A stretch of DNA of 64,000 nt, from the NCBI RefSeq assembly GCF_030177755.1, contig NZ_CP126539.1, positions 2,132,001 to 2,196,000 on the forward strand. The letters are read 5' to 3'. Each line of letters opens with the position of its first letter. Within the stretch, counting starts at the first letter, position 1. The DNA comes from Devosia sp. RR2S18. GTDB lineage: Bacteria > Pseudomonadota > Alphaproteobacteria > Rhizobiales > Devosiaceae. The notes under the pieces are model-generated. The model had not been told where the DNA came from and ran no database searches. It worked only from the letters and a program-made list of their open reading frames with translations. Below, piece after piece: positions 47,166 through 57,865 of this stretch. The translations under genes were made by a program, and so were the position numbers.

Positions 47166-49280
47166 ATGATCGATCCCACCAAGCTGATGCGCGGCGCTGT
47201 TTCTGCGCTAGCAATCATGTGCGCGGCTCCGCTCGTCGGGTCAGGTGTTCCGCTGCTCGGCGTTGCTAGTGCCCAGGCTCAGGAGCAGCTGGTCGGCTCG
47301 GTGCTGTTCGAGGGTAATCGGCGGTTCTCCGATGCTCAGTTGCTTGAGATGGTGGATATTTCCGCCTCAGGGATTTTCACTCAGCAGCGCTTGGCTGCCG
47401 ACATTGAGAGCATTCGCCAGGCCTATGATCGTGACGGATTTCTTTCTGTCTCCGTAGCTGCCCGGACCGAGGCGACTGCCGATGGTCGCGTGCGGGTGAC
47501 TTTTGTGGTGAACGAGGGTGAGAGGGCTGGCATTGCCGCCATCAACTTCACCGGGAATAACTCCATTGATGCGGGCACGCTGAAGAGCGCGCTGTTGACC
47601 AAGGAGACTGGCTTCCTGAGCTGGTTGTTCAAGGATGACAGCTACAATGAGCAAAAGCTCGCTGTCGATCGCGAGCGGATTCGCCTCTACTACGCCAATC
47701 GGGGTTTTCCTGATGCGCAGGTGACATCGGTCGATCAGTATGACGCCGCCAAGAACGCCTACTTCATCAACTTCACGGTGAATGAAGGCCAGCGCTACGA
47801 GTTCGGCAATGTGGGTATCGAGACCAGCATCACTGGTCTCAACACCGACGCGCTGCGTGGCACTGTGCAGACCAATCAGGGTAGCCGCTACTCCGTCAGC
47901 GACCTGCAGGAGACCATCGAGGATATGGCCTATCAGGCCACGACTCAGGGCTATTCCTTTGCTGACGTGCGCGCCCGGCTTGATCGTGACGTGGCAACCG
48001 GCAGGTTCAACATCACCTACCTCGTTGACGAGGGTGCTCGGGTCTATGTTGAGCGGATCAACATCACCGGTAATACCAAGACGCGCGACTTCGTCATTCG
48101 TCGTGAGTTGGAATTTGGTGAAGGCGACCCCTTCAACCGTGCCCTGGTGGTGCGTGGCCGCGAAAACATCAATGACCTCGGGTTCTTCTCGACCGTCGAG
48201 ATCACGACTGCTCCTGGCTCATCTCCCGATCAGATCGTTCTCAACGTCAATGTGACTGAGACTTCCACCGGTGAATATGGTGCGACGGCCGGTTACTCCA
48301 CCAGCGACGGTATCCTGGGTGAGGTTTCCCTGACCGAGCGTAACTTCCTCGGTCGTGGCCAGTACCTGCGTGCCGCCATTGGCGCTTCGCAGAACGGCCG
48401 CACCTTTGACTTCTCCTTCACCGAACCGCGCTTCATGGGTCTGCGGGTTTCTGCCGGCGTCGATGCCTATCACCGTATCCTCCAGGAAGGCTCCAGCAAC
48501 TACTATGGCTCGCAGTCGACCGGCGGTCAGCTCCGCTTCGGCGTGCCGATCACTGAAGAACTCAGTGCAACGGTGTTCGCTGGCGGCGAGCGTAAGGTTA
48601 TTGTGGACGAGGAGGGTCCGCGGTCGCAGTTGGTTAGCGATGATCAGGAGTTCCACAAGGCCTTTGTTGGCTACACGCTGACCTATGCGGGTGTGGACGA
48701 TGTTCGGAGCCCAACAGAGGGTCTCTACGCGACCTTCAGCCAGCAGTATATTGGTTGGGATCACAACCTGATCCGGACCGAAGCCCGCGCCCGTTACTTC
48801 GTGCCTCTTATGGAGGACAGCGGGATTGTCGGTAGCGTCCGGGGTCAAGCGGGTATCGTGAATGCCCTTGATGACTCGGGTGTGCACGCGGTTGAGGCCT
48901 TCACGCCAGGTTCGCAGCTTGTTCGTGGTTTTGAAGGTCGCGGGTTTGGTCCGCGCCTTGAGAGTGGCGAGTATCTGGGTGCCACCATGTTCGCCGGTGT
49001 TTCTGCCGAAATCGAGTTCCCTCTTCCGGTCTTCCCGGAAAGCTATGGCCTCAGCGGTGCCGTCTGGGCAGACGCTGGTTGGGTGGACGGTTTGCCCAAC
49101 ACTGGTTCGGGCACGTTCGATCCCGACAGCCAAGACCAGCCATGGCGTACCTCCGTTGGCGCCTCGCTGATCTGGGATTCACCGTTCGGCCCGCTACGTG
49201 GCGATTTCGCTCACGTGCTCAACAAGTCGACGGATGACCGCACTCAGGTCTTTCAGTTGACCATGCAGACCTTGTTCTAG
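47166..49280 (+). CDS. bamA: Outer membrane protein assembly factor BamA
   Basis: 704 residues. Signal peptide ending ASAQAQ, then five POTRA repeats (about 38-375; first starts LVGSVLFEGNRRFSDAQLL) and a 16-strand barrel. The substrate-exit loop motif LVRGFEGRGFGPR is present and the protein ends in phenylalanine (QLTMQTLF), as needed. The ATG at 47166 starts the signal peptide. Central to the envelope gene run between rseP and lpxD. Confidence 0.95.
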   Translation: MIDPTKLMRGAVSALAIMCAAPLVGSGVPLLGVASAQAQEQLVGSVLFEGNRRFSDAQLLEMVDISASGIFTQQRLAADIESIRQAYDRDGFLSVSVAARTEATADGRVRVTFVVNEGERAGIAAINFTGNNSIDAGTLKSALLTKETGFLSWLFKDDSYNEQKLAVDRERIRLYYANRGFPDAQVTSVDQYDAAKNAYFINFTVNEGQRYEFGNVGIETSITGLNTDALRGTVQTNQGSRYSVSDLQETIEDMAYQATTQGYSFADVRARLDRDVATGRFNITYLVDEGARVYVERINITGNTKTRDFVIRRELEFGEGDPFNRALVVRGRENINDLGFFSTVEITTAPGSSPDQIVLNVNVTETSTGEYGATAGYSTSDGILGEVSLTERNFLGRGQYLRAAIGASQNGRTFDFSFTEPRFMGLRVSAGVDAYHRILQEGSSNYYGSQSTGGQLRFGVPITEELSATVFAGGERKVIVDEEGPRSQLVSDDQEFHKAFVGYTLTYAGVDDVRSPTEGLYATFSQQYIGWDHNLIRTEARARYFVPLMEDSGIVGSVRGQAGIVNALDDSGVHAVEAFTPGSQLVRGFEGRGFGPRLESGEYLGATMFAGVSAEIEFPLPVFPESYGLSGAVWADAGWVDGLPNTGSGTFDPDSQDQPWRTSVGASLIWDSPFGPLRGDFAHVLNKSTDDRTQVFQLTMQTLF

Positions 49281-49303
49281 ACGCCAGAGCGTGAAAGAGC
49301 TTG

Positions 49304-49335
49304 TTGAGCCGCGGGGCGGTAGCGCCGCGGCTCAA
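49304..49335 (+). terminator. Perfect hairpin between bamA and lpxD
   Basis: TTGAGCCGCGG (49304-49314) pairs with CCGCGGCTCAA (49325-49335), 10-base loop, followed by CTATTTG. Strong stem, weak T-run; may be an attenuator between bamA and the lipid A genes. Confidence 0.5.
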
Positions 49336-49352
49336 CTATTTGAAATGGCACC

Positions 49353-50381
49353 ATGGTCGATACTCGTTTTCATCGCTTCGCCGGACCTGCCTCTATCAGG
49401 GCTATCCTTGATAGCCTGAACCAAGGCGAATTCGCCGCTGACCTCACCAGCCCTGAATGGCTGGTCGAGGGGGCCACAGACCTCGATGTTGCCTGTCCCT
49501 ATGACATCGCCTTGGCTGCGCACACCAGCTACCTCGAGGAATTGCGCTCAACCTGTGCAGGTGCGGTGATCGTACTGCCGGCCATGCGTGACGCGGTGCC
49601 GGCTGACACGATGGCGATTGTCCATCCCAAGCCGCACCATCTGTTTGCCGACATTCTCGACTATCTCTACCCCGCTAGCACCCGCGGCGCGATTGCCGAT
49701 GCGCGCGAGGATCTTGGCCCACCAGTTTTTGAGCGTGATGTCACCATCGGGTCCAATGTAGTCGTTGGTTGCGGCGTGGAGATTGGCCGCGGCACTGTTG
49801 TTGGTGCCAATACGGTGATCGGACCGGGTGTCACGATTGGACGCAACTGTACCATCGCGCCAAACTCCACGATCGACTGCGCCCATATCGGCAATGATGT
49901 GGTGATCCACTCCGGCGTCAGGATCGGTACCGAGGGGTTCGGCTGGTTAGACTTCGGTCAAACCAATCGAAAATTGCCGCAGCTAGGGCGGGTGCTTGTG
50001 CAAAATGGGGTGGAGATCGGTGCCAACAGCACGATTGATCGTGGCGCACTCGGCGACACAGTAATCGGCGAAGGCACAAAGATCGATAACCTCGTGCAGA
50101 TCGGCCACAACTGCCGGATCGGGCGCAACTGCCTGATCGCTGCCATGAGCGGACTTTCTGGATCCACAACGCTGGAAGACGGCGTGCTAATGGGCGGTGG
50201 GGTAGGCACCTCAGGTCACCTCACCATCGGCGCTGGATCTGTGGTGCATGGGCGCGCCGCTGTCACCAAGAATTGGCCACCAGGGTCGAAGCTTGCCGGA
50301 GCTCCGGCACAAGACATACGAGATTTTTGGCGGGAAATGGCCGCCATGCGCAAATTGTCTAAAGGGGAAAAGCGCGGATGA
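49353..50381 (+). CDS. lpxD: UDP-3-O-acylglucosamine N-acyltransferase
   Basis: 342-residue left-handed beta-helix enzyme, third step of lipid A synthesis. N-terminal uridine-binding domain, then hexapeptide repeats from about 120 (VTIGSNVVVGCGVEIG, IGPGVTIGRNCTI), catalytic histidine in NLVQIGHNCRIG. Its TGA overlaps the fabZ ATG by four bases. Confidence 0.95.
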   Translation: MVDTRFHRFAGPASIRAILDSLNQGEFAADLTSPEWLVEGATDLDVACPYDIALAAHTSYLEELRSTCAGAVIVLPAMRDAVPADTMAIVHPKPHHLFADILDYLYPASTRGAIADAREDLGPPVFERDVTIGSNVVVGCGVEIGRGTVVGANTVIGPGVTIGRNCTIAPNSTIDCAHIGNDVVIHSGVRIGTEGFGWLDFGQTNRKLPQLGRVLVQNGVEIGANSTIDRGALGDTVIGEGTKIDNLVQIGHNCRIGRNCLIAAMSGLSGSTTLEDGVLMGGGVGTSGHLTIGAGSVVHGRAAVTKNWPPGSKLAGAPAQDIRDFWREMAAMRKLSKGEKRG

Positions 50382-50854
50382 ACGACAGCCTTAGCCAAGA
50401 CACCGAACTCTCGGCCATGAGCCTTGCCGAGATCCTCAAGGCGCTGCCGCATCGCTATCCCTTTCTGATGATCGACAAGATCATCAAGATCAACGGCGAC
50501 GAGACCGCTGTAGGCATCAAGAACGTCACCTACAACGAGCCTATCTTCCAGGGTCACTTTCCGGGAAACCCTATATTTCCAGGTGTGCTGATCATCGAGG
50601 GGATGGCCCAGACCGCCGGCGCGATTGTCATCAAGCACGACGCAAATGAGGGGGGCAAGAACGTCGTTCTGATGCTGGGCGTCGACAAGGCCAAGTTCCG
50701 CAAGCCCGCCGGCCCAGGTGACATCATCGAGTTTCACATCGCCAAGATTCAGCGGCGGCGCAATGTCGGCCGCTATGAGGCGAAGGCGATCGTGGACGGC
50801 ACCATCATTGCCGAGGCTGAGATCACCGCGATGATCGTGAAGGCGGATCAGTGA
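50378..50854 (+). CDS. fabZ: 3-hydroxyacyl-ACP dehydratase FabZ
   Basis: 158-residue hotdog-fold enzyme of fatty acid synthesis. Catalytic histidine in LPHRYPFLMID and glutamate in FPGVLIIEGMAQTAGA; GHFPGNPIFPG is the family signature. ATGA overlap with lpxD and GTGA overlap with lpxA show tight coupling of fatty acid and lipid A steps. Confidence 0.96.
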   Translation: MNDSLSQDTELSAMSLAEILKALPHRYPFLMIDKIIKINGDETAVGIKNVTYNEPIFQGHFPGNPIFPGVLIIEGMAQTAGAIVIKHDANEGGKNVVLMLGVDKAKFRKPAGPGDIIEFHIAKIQRRRNVGRYEAKAIVDGTIIAEAEITAMIVKADQ

Positions 50855-51657
50855 GCGCTGCGAGCATTCATCCGACGGCAATCGTCGGTAACTCGGCCCG
50901 TCTCGGCGAGGGGGTCAAGATCGGTCCCTATTGCATAGTCGGCGACAGAGTCGTTCTAGGCGACGGGGTTGAGCTGGTCTCGCACGTCTCCATTGACGGC
51001 AATACCGAAGTTGGCGCCGGCACCCGCATCTTCCCGTTCGCGGCAGTAGGGCACCAGCCGCAGGATCTGAAGTATCACGGCGAAGACTCCCGGCTCGTTA
51101 TTGGGGAGCGCTGTACCATCCGAGAATCGGTGACAATCAACCCTGGCACCGAAAACGGCGGCATGGTCACTAAGATCGGCAATGATTGTCTGCTGATGGC
51201 GAGTTCGCACGTGGCGCATGATGCCGTCCTCGGCAACAACGTCATCATGGCCAACTATGTCGGCATCGCAGGCCACTGCCAGATCGGCGACAATGTGATC
51301 TTCGGTGGCACTTGCGTTGTGCATCAGTTCACTCGCATTGGGGCACATGCCTTTGTTGGCGCCCAGTCGATGGTCGATGGGGACGTCATTCCCTACGGGA
51401 TGGCCGTGGGCAATCGCGCTGTTCTTACCGGGCTCAATTTGGTCGGGCTGCGCCGTCGAAAGTTCGACCGCGAGGCCATCCACCGTCTGCGTGCCGCCTA
51501 CCGCATGATCTTTGCGAGTGAAGGCACTTTGCGGGAGCGCGTCGATGACGCCGCTGAATTGTTCAAGGCAGATCCACTCGTGCAGGACGTCGTCCGCTTT
51601 ATCGCCGCAGCGGAGCGCCCGGTTCTGCTGCCGCGCAATGGCCAATTAGCTGAATGA
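50851..51657 (+). CDS. lpxA: UDP-N-acetylglucosamine O-acyltransferase
   Basis: 268-residue trimeric beta-helix enzyme, first step of lipid A synthesis. IHPTAIVGNSARLGEGVKIG start, catalytic histidine in MASSHVAHDAVLGNN, and a helical C terminus (LNLVGLRRRKFDREAIHRLR). GTG start. Overlaps lpxB by four bases; lpxI, often placed between lpxA and lpxB in relatives, is absent. Confidence 0.96.
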   Translation: MSAASIHPTAIVGNSARLGEGVKIGPYCIVGDRVVLGDGVELVSHVSIDGNTEVGAGTRIFPFAAVGHQPQDLKYHGEDSRLVIGERCTIRESVTINPGTENGGMVTKIGNDCLLMASSHVAHDAVLGNNVIMANYVGIAGHCQIGDNVIFGGTCVVHQFTRIGAHAFVGAQSMVDGDVIPYGMAVGNRAVLTGLNLVGLRRRKFDREAIHRLRAAYRMIFASEGTLRERVDDAAELFKADPLVQDVVRFIAAAERPVLLPRNGQLAE

Positions 51658-52805
51658 TGCCACCGGAGTCCGCTCCGCTAAAGCTCTTTATTCTGGCGGG
51701 TGAGCCATCTGGCGACCGCATTGCTGCGGACTTAGTTGTTAGGCTCAAACAGCGTGTTCCTCTCGCTATCAGCGGGGTAGGGGGGCACGATCTCATAGCG
51801 GAGGGGCTGAAGCCTCTCTTTCCTATGTCCGATTTGTCGGTCATGGGGATCAGCGACGTACTAAAACGGCTGCCGCTTTTGCTCTGGCGCATTGAGCAGT
51901 CCGCGCGTGCGATACGTCGGGGCAATCCTGACATTGTCGTCTTGGTCGATGCGCAGGACTTTTCAGCGTTGCTGGGGCGGCGCCTTCGTTCGCTCGGCTA
52001 TCGCGGCCGTCTCATCCTCTATGTTGCCCCTTCGGTGTGGGCACGGGCACCGCAACGTGCCGCCAAGCTCAAGCGCTGGTTTGACGAAGTGCTTGCTGTG
52101 CTTCCTTTTGAACCTGAGGTGATGGAGCGGCTCGGCGGACCCAAGACCTCCTATGTCGGTCACCCTGCGCTCAAGGAACGCCTGCCGACAAGAACCGCTG
52201 CTGCATCCGGGCCGCTGATCCTGCTTCCGGGCAGTCGGGATGGCGAACTGCGCCGGCACTTGCCCCTTTTCAAGCAGGTCGTCGTAGACCTAGCCCGACA
52301 GCACGGCATCAAGGAAGTGGTAGTCCCGACATTGCCGCATCTGTTCCAGCGGCTGGAGACAGAAACGGCAGGATGGGCAGTGCCGGTATCAGTGACGGCA
52401 AGCCGAGAAGCCAGAGCGGAGCTCTATAGTCGGGCCACGCTGGCGCTCGTCGTCTCGGGCACTGCCACCCTCGAACTCGCCCTTGCCGGCGTTCCAATGG
52501 TCGTGAGCTATGTCATGGATGCCCATCAGGCTCGTGCCTTCGAGAAACTCGGCAAGCCTGCGGTGTCTTTGCCCAACATCATTCTTGGCGAGCCGATCGT
52601 TCCCGAACTCGTACAGGAACGTGCCAATCACGAGACGGTCCTGGAAGCCCTTCGTGGATTGCTCGAACAAAAAACAGCGCGCCAAAAGCAGGTTGATGCT
52701 TTCAGCGCGCTGGGTGATCTGATGGAGAAGGGCACCGGGATGGCACCCCGCCAGGACGCCGCCGAGCGGATCCTGGCGCATTGGCACGAGCTCAGCGGGC
52801 GCTGA
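51654..52805 (+). CDS. lpxB: Lipid A disaccharide synthase
   Basis: 383-residue GT-B glycosyltransferase (GT19) joining UDP-diacylglucosamine and lipid [47 protein letters not shown] and [20 protein letters not shown] are the family blocks. ATG overlaps lpxA stop. The last 14 bases overlap convergent gltA. Confidence 0.95.
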   Translation: MMPPESAPLKLFILAGEPSGDRIAADLVVRLKQRVPLAISGVGGHDLIAEGLKPLFPMSDLSVMGISDVLKRLPLLLWRIEQSARAIRRGNPDIVVLVDAQDFSALLGRRLRSLGYRGRLILYVAPSVWARAPQRAAKLKRWFDEVLAVLPFEPEVMERLGGPKTSYVGHPALKERLPTRTAAASGPLILLPGSRDGELRRHLPLFKQVVVDLARQHGIKEVVVPTLPHLFQRLETETAGWAVPVSVTASREARAELYSRATLALVVSGTATLELALAGVPMVVSYVMDAHQARAFEKLGKPAVSLPNIILGEPIVPELVQERANHETVLEALRGLLEQKTARQKQVDAFSALGDLMEKGTGMAPRQDAAERILAHWHELSGR

Positions 52806-54081
52806 GCTCGACATAGTCCCGCATGGGCGAGCCATTATAGAGCTGGCGCGGGCGACCGATCTTCTTCTGCGGATCGCCGATCATTTCCTTCCACTGCGAA
52901 ATCCAGCCGACGGTGCGCGCGACAGCAAAGAGCACGGTGAACATGGAAGTGGGGAATCCGATCGCGTCCAGGATCACGCCCGAATAGAAGTCGACGTTCG
53001 GGTAGAGCTTGCGCTCCACGAAGTAGGGATCCTCCAGCGCGATCTTCTCCAGTTCGCGGGCGACCTGAAGCGTCGGGTTGTTCTCGACCCCAAGGATATC
53101 GAGGACCTCCCTGGCGGTCTCCTGCATCACCGTGGCGCGCGGGTCGTAGTTCTTGTAGACGCGGTGCCCAAAGCCCATCAGGCGGAATGGGTCGCTCTTG
53201 TCCTTGGCCCGGGCAATGAACTCGGGGATCCGGTCGACCGTGCCGATCTCGCGCAGCATGTTGAGCGCTGCCTCGTTGGCGCCACCATGAGCGGGACCCC
53301 AGAGGCAAGCCACGCCCGCCGCAATGCAGGCAAACGGGTTGGCGTCCGACGAACCGGAGAGGCGCACTGTCGATGTCGAGGCGTTCTGCTCGTGATCGGC
53401 ATGGAGCGTGAAGATCAGGTCCATGGCGCGCGCAATGCGCGGATCCACCTTGTATTCTTCAGCGGGCACCGAGAAGCACATGTGGAGGAAATTGCTCGCA
53501 TAATCGAGGTCGTTACGCGGGTAAACGAAGGGCTGGCCAACCGAATACTTGTACGCCATGGCCGCAATGGTCGGCATCTTGGCGATCATGCGGATCGAGG
53601 CGATCTCGCGCTGCTGAGGATCGTTGATGTCGGTAGAGTCATGGTAGAACGCCGCCATGGCTCCTACCACACCGGTCATGATCGCCATCGGGTGCGCGTC
53701 ACGACGGAAGCCACGGTAGAAATAGTGCATCTGCTCGTGCACCATGGTGTGGCGGGTGACGAGCTGATCGAACTCAGCCAGTTTTTGTTTGGTCGGCAGT
53801 TCGCCGTAGAGCAGGAGATAGCAGACCTCGAGATAGCTGCTTTTTTCCGCCAGTTGGTCGATCGGGTAGCCGCGATAGAGCAGTTCGCCCTTGTCCCCGT
53901 CGATATAGGTGATGGAGCTGTCGCAGGCTGCCGTTGATGTGAAGCCAGGGTCGTAGGTGAAGAGACCGGTCTTGGCGTAAAGCGACCGGATATCGATCAC
54001 ATCAGGCCCGACGGTGCCGGAGAGCACCGGGAATTCGAACGTCTGGTCTCCGATGACTAGTTTTGCAACTTGGTCGGTCAT
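52792..54081 (-). CDS. gltA: Citrate synthase
   Basis: 429-residue type II (hexameric) citrate synthase. Catalytic histidines in [11 protein letters not shown] and [15 protein letters not shown] and the aspartate near [24 protein letters not shown] site before the ATG. Converges on lpxB with a 14-base overlap and lies downstream of gltX on the same strand. Confidence 0.97.
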   Translation of the reverse strand: MTDQVAKLVIGDQTFEFPVLSGTVGPDVIDIRSLYAKTGLFTYDPGFTSTAACDSSITYIDGDKGELLYRGYPIDQLAEKSSYLEVCYLLLYGELPTKQKLAEFDQLVTRHTMVHEQMHYFYRGFRRDAHPMAIMTGVVGAMAAFYHDSTDINDPQQREIASIRMIAKMPTIAAMAYKYSVGQPFVYPRNDLDYASNFLHMCFSVPAEEYKVDPRIARAMDLIFTLHADHEQNASTSTVRLSGSSDANPFACIAAGVACLWGPAHGGANEAALNMLREIGTVDRIPEFIARAKDKSDPFRLMGFGHRVYKNYDPRATVMQETAREVLDILGVENNPTLQVARELEKIALEDPYFVERKLYPNVDFYSGVILDAIGFPTSMFTVLFAVARTVGWISQWKEMIGDPQKKIGRPRQLYNGSPMRDYVELSAR

Positions 54082-54199
54082 TCAGCTCTCCTCGAAGGTC
54101 CGCAACGCAGCCGAGGAAAGTGGCTGTTGGGACCGGCAGATTTGCATTCGTCTTTGCCCCGGAGAGGTATCAGCTTTGTCCCTCCAGAAGCAACCAATA

Positions 54200-54216
54200 G
54201 GTAAGAAGGACTTACC
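54200..54216. repeat. Inverted repeat between gltX and gltA
   Basis: GGTAAG (54200-54205) and CTTACC (54211-54216) with a 5-base spacer, in the 147-base interval. May be a gltA operator or weak terminator. Confidence 0.35.
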
Positions 54217-54228
54217 CTCCTGCGCCAC

Positions 54229-55644
54229 TCAAGCGCCAGTCTGATCAGCCAGCCGCGCCATGGTTTCCTCGCGGCCTATCAACACCATAACTTCGAAAAT
54301 GCCCGGCGACACAGTTCGCCCCGTCAGGGCTGCGCGGAGCGGTTGAGCCACTTTGCCCAGCTTGAGCCCCTTCGCCTCGGCAAACGTCCGCATGGCGGCA
54401 TCGATTGCCGGAACATTCCACTCATTCAGTCCGCGAAGTGTCTCGGCGACATCGCCCAAAAGGGATTGCGAGTCGCTGGTCAGCAGGGCTGATGCCGCAG
54501 CATCAGCAATGATAGGCCGGACGGCGTAGATGAACTGCGCCAAGTCGATCAGCTCCAGCACCGTCTTGGCGCGCGGCTGCAGTTCGGGGAGGGCGGAAAG
54601 CACCGTCTCGCGATTGCCGCGCAGGCCCGCCAAGTCCTCATCGCGACCAAGCTCCTCGGCCGTTGCCACCATCACGTCGTATAGATACTCCGGCTGACTT
54701 TCGCGGATATAGTGACCGTTGATGTTCTCGAGCTTGACGAAGTCGAAGCGCGCGGCACCCTTGTTGAGGCCATCAAGGCTGAACCAATCGACCATTTGAT
54801 CGGTCGAGAAGATTTCGTCGTCGCCATGGCTCCAGCCCAGACGCGCCAAGTAGTTTCGCAGGGCTTCGGGCAGGTAACCCATCTGCCGATACGCTTCGAC
54901 CCCGAGCGCGCCGTGGCGCTTGGAGAGCTTGGCGCCGTCTGGTCCGTGAATGAGCGGGATGTGCGCCATCTCGGGAATGGTCCACCCCATGGCGTTGTAG
55001 ATGACAATCTGGCGAGCAGCGTTGGTGAGGTGGTCGTCGCCGCGGATGATGTGAGTGACCCCCATGTCGTGATCGTCCACGACGACTGCATGCATGTAGG
55101 TTGGCGTGCCATCTGAGCGGAGGATGATGAAGTCGTCGAGGTTCTCGGCCTTAAAGACGACCTTGCCCTGCACGTGGTCTTCCACGACGATGTCGCCTGA
55201 GAGCGGGGCCTTGATGCGGATGACCGGCGCCACTCCTTCTGGTGCTTCGCCCGGGTCGCGGTCGCGCCAAAAGCCGTTGTAGCGCGGCGGCTTGCCGGAA
55301 GCGCGCGCTTCCTCGCGCATCTGGTCCAGTTCCGCAGGCGAGCAATAACAGTAGTACGCATGCCCCTTCTTCACGAGTTCATGCGCAATCTCGGCATGCC
55401 GGGTTGCGCGTGCGAACTGGCTGATTGGCTCCCCAGACCAATCGAGCCCGAGCCACTTCAATCCGTTGATCAGTGCGGTAACTGCCGCATCGGTGGATCG
55501 TTCGCGATCGGTATCCTCGATGCGCAACAGCATCTCCCCGCCCATCTTCTTGGCATAGGCCCAGCTGAATAGGGCCGTGCGGGCACCACCGATGTGCAGG
55601 TAGCCGGTGGGCGAGGGGGCGAAGCGGGTAACGACCTGAGACAT
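54229..55644 (-). CDS. gltX: Glutamyl-tRNA synthetase
   Basis: 471-residue class I synthetase. HIGH motif appears as [13 protein letters not shown] as [11 protein letters not shown]; the zinc-like [10 protein letters not shown] segment lies at 100-120. ATG 55644 starts the conserved [20 protein letters not shown] block; longer in-frame extension is rich in Pro, Arg and Ser and not conserved. Divergent from comEC, a common neighbour in Hyphomicrobiales. Confidence 0.96.
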   Translation of the reverse strand: MSQVVTRFAPSPTGYLHIGGARTALFSWAYAKKMGGEMLLRIEDTDRERSTDAAVTALINGLKWLGLDWSGEPISQFARATRHAEIAHELVKKGHAYYCYCSPAELDQMREEARASGKPPRYNGFWRDRDPGEAPEGVAPVIRIKAPLSGDIVVEDHVQGKVVFKAENLDDFIILRSDGTPTYMHAVVVDDHDMGVTHIIRGDDHLTNAARQIVIYNAMGWTIPEMAHIPLIHGPDGAKLSKRHGALGVEAYRQMGYLPEALRNYLARLGWSHGDDEIFSTDQMVDWFSLDGLNKGAARFDFVKLENINGHYIRESQPEYLYDVMVATAEELGRDEDLAGLRGNRETVLSALPELQPRAKTVLELIDLAQFIYAVRPIIADAAASALLTSDSQSLLGDVAETLRGLNEWNVPAIDAAMRTFAEAKGLKLGKVAQPLRAALTGRTVSPGIFEVMVLIGREETMARLADQTGA

Positions 55645-55721
55645 GGAACCGGGATGCTTGGAGGAAATCGATGCCGTGTGTAGCATAGAGCAGCACGAGC
55701 GCAAGGGCGGGGGCCGGGCGG

Positions 55722-57865
55722 GTGTCGAGCACAGAAACACTCGGCCAGGATAGGAAGGTGACGCCACCACTGCCACCGCATGGTCCTCTGCGGTTGGCCG
55801 GGCGAACTCCCACTAATCCGTTTCAATGGACACCATTTGCCACCCTGATGAGAGCCGCAGCGGATGCCGCGGGTGCGCGCCGCGTCTTTGTGCTTGCTCC
55901 CTTCGCAACGATTTTGGGACTGACGACATATGCCGGCCTGCCAGGCGAGCCGAGCGGGTGGGCCCTCCTATTCTGTGCTTTGCTTCTCGGCGCTCTCTTC
56001 CTACTGCGGCTGCGGCACGGGAGCCTATCAGTAGTGGGCTTGCTGGGCGCCTTTATGTTGGCTTGTGCCTCCTGCCTTTGCATGGGCACTGGCTTGGGAC
56101 GGCTATGCTCGTGCGGCCGGTCTACGGCCTCTATGAAGCGCGCGTAGATGAAGTGCTCTCCGCGACAGAGCAAGCGCGCCGAGTAGTAGTCTCTGGCCTG
56201 GCCCCCGCACCCGGGGAACGCATGCTGGAGATCCGACGCGCCCGCCTAGTGGTCCCTTCGAGCCCTGCAGTCGCCCCGGGCGACCACATTCGTGCATCCT
56301 TGCGCCTGGCCCCGGTGGCCGGTCCTGTGCTGCCCGGAACCCATGATGGGCAGTTTCACGCCTGTTTTGATGGTGTCGGCGCTTACGGAACGGTGACGAG
56401 CAACTTTGAACTGGTGAGCAGTGGCGGTGCCTCTGACCCCACTCGCATGACCGACGCCACCCGCATGGCGATCGGAAGTCGCATTGACGCCATTCTGGAT
56501 GATGCATCTGCCGCGATCGGCCGGGCCATGGTCGTTGGCGACCAGAGTGTTATCGCGGACGACACCCGTGATGTCATGGCAGCGTCTGGCCTCGCGCATA
56601 TTTACTCGATTTCGGGGCTGCACCTGTCCATCGTTGCAGGCGGCATTTATTGGCTGTTGCGGCTCCTGATGGCAGCCGCTCCATCGCTCCCAACGGCTTT
56701 GCCGACAAAGAAGCTCGCTGCCCTTGGCGGACTGGTGGCGGCGTTCGGTTACCTCCTTCTCGCCGGCGGTGTCGGCAATGTACCGGCGTTCCGTTCGACC
56801 CTGATGCTGGCCCTTGTCTTCGGCGCAGTCCTTGCCGGGAGGCGGGCGCTGACTATGAGGAACGTGGCGTTTGCAGCCCTCGTCATCATTGCTATCGATC
56901 CAGCGAGCGTCTTCCGCGCCAGCTTTCAGTTGTCTTTCGCCGCCGTCGTCGCACTTATCGGCGCCTATGAGATGCCAAGGCGCAGTCCCGAGAGGGAGGC
57001 GGGCTGGGTCAACCGGCTATGGTCCCTAGTCTGGACGGCAGCGATGACCAGCTTCATCGCCGGAACGGCAACACTCGTGTTCTCTGCCTATCACTTCCAA
57101 CAGACAGCGCCGCTCGGGGTAGTTGGCAATGTGCTCGTGCTGCCGCTCGTCAGCCTTGTTATTATGCCGTTTGCCGTTCTCTCAGTGCTTATGATGCCAC
57201 TCGGTCTCGAAGCGCCCTTCGTCTCGATCATGGGCTGGGGCATAGACCGGATGTTCGATTGTGCGGTCTTGGTGGCCGGCTGGAGCAACGGCCTTACCGG
57301 TAACCCGCTGCTGACCAGTTCGGCTCTGCTCTTGAGCCTTGGGGCGCTTGCCTGGTTTGCGTATTTTCAGAACTGGTGGCGATTGATCGGCCCGGCACTT
57401 GCGGTCCCTTTGATCCTGCTCTTTGCACTAGACAGCCGGCCCGACATTCTTATCGCGGACAGCACCCAAGCCGTAGCGGTACGTGCCGATACAGGGCTGG
57501 GGCTTGCGACGGGGCGGACCGGAAGCTTCGCAGTCGACGCCTGGTCCGAGCACTTCCAAGAAGAAATCGCAGCGAGTGCAGACGCGACCACTTGCGACAG
57601 CCTGGGTTGCATCGTTCGAACGCCGCGCTTCACGGTGGCTGTCGTCAAGAACGTAGCAGCACTGCCCGATGATTGCGGTGCACATGACCTTTTGATCGCC
57701 CGTATCCCAGTTCCGGCGACCTGCACAGGCGGGCAGGTCATCGATGCAGATGACTTGGCTCGAGGCGGTGTTCACTGGTTGCGATGGCAGGACGGGGCAG
57801 GGCAGTTCGAAATCCGCCCCGCCATTTCTAATCTCAACCGGCCGTGGCGAGTCGCGCAACCGTGA
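55722..57865 (+). CDS. comEC: ComEC/Rec2 family DNA uptake protein, probable frameshift in N-terminal part
   Basis: The main frame (stop 57863-57865) gives the competence domain with ISGLHLSI, multiple membrane helices and a C-terminal soluble domain lacking a beta-lactamase fold, as in relatives. Upstream of about 56080 this frame reads as Cys/Arg-rich nonsense, while the frame from GTG 55722 reads as typical N-terminal ComEC helices ([49 protein letters not shown]) and ends at 56147. Continuity needs a one-base shift near 56075-56095. Either a sequencing error, a recent mutation, or a shortened protein starting at an internal ATG such as 56106. Confidence 0.8.

Noticed and set aside
55645..55776. 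44-residue N-terminal extension of gltX
   Set aside because: In frame but rich in Pro, Arg and Ser, overlaps the comEC upstream region, and the family starts at [14 protein letters not shown].
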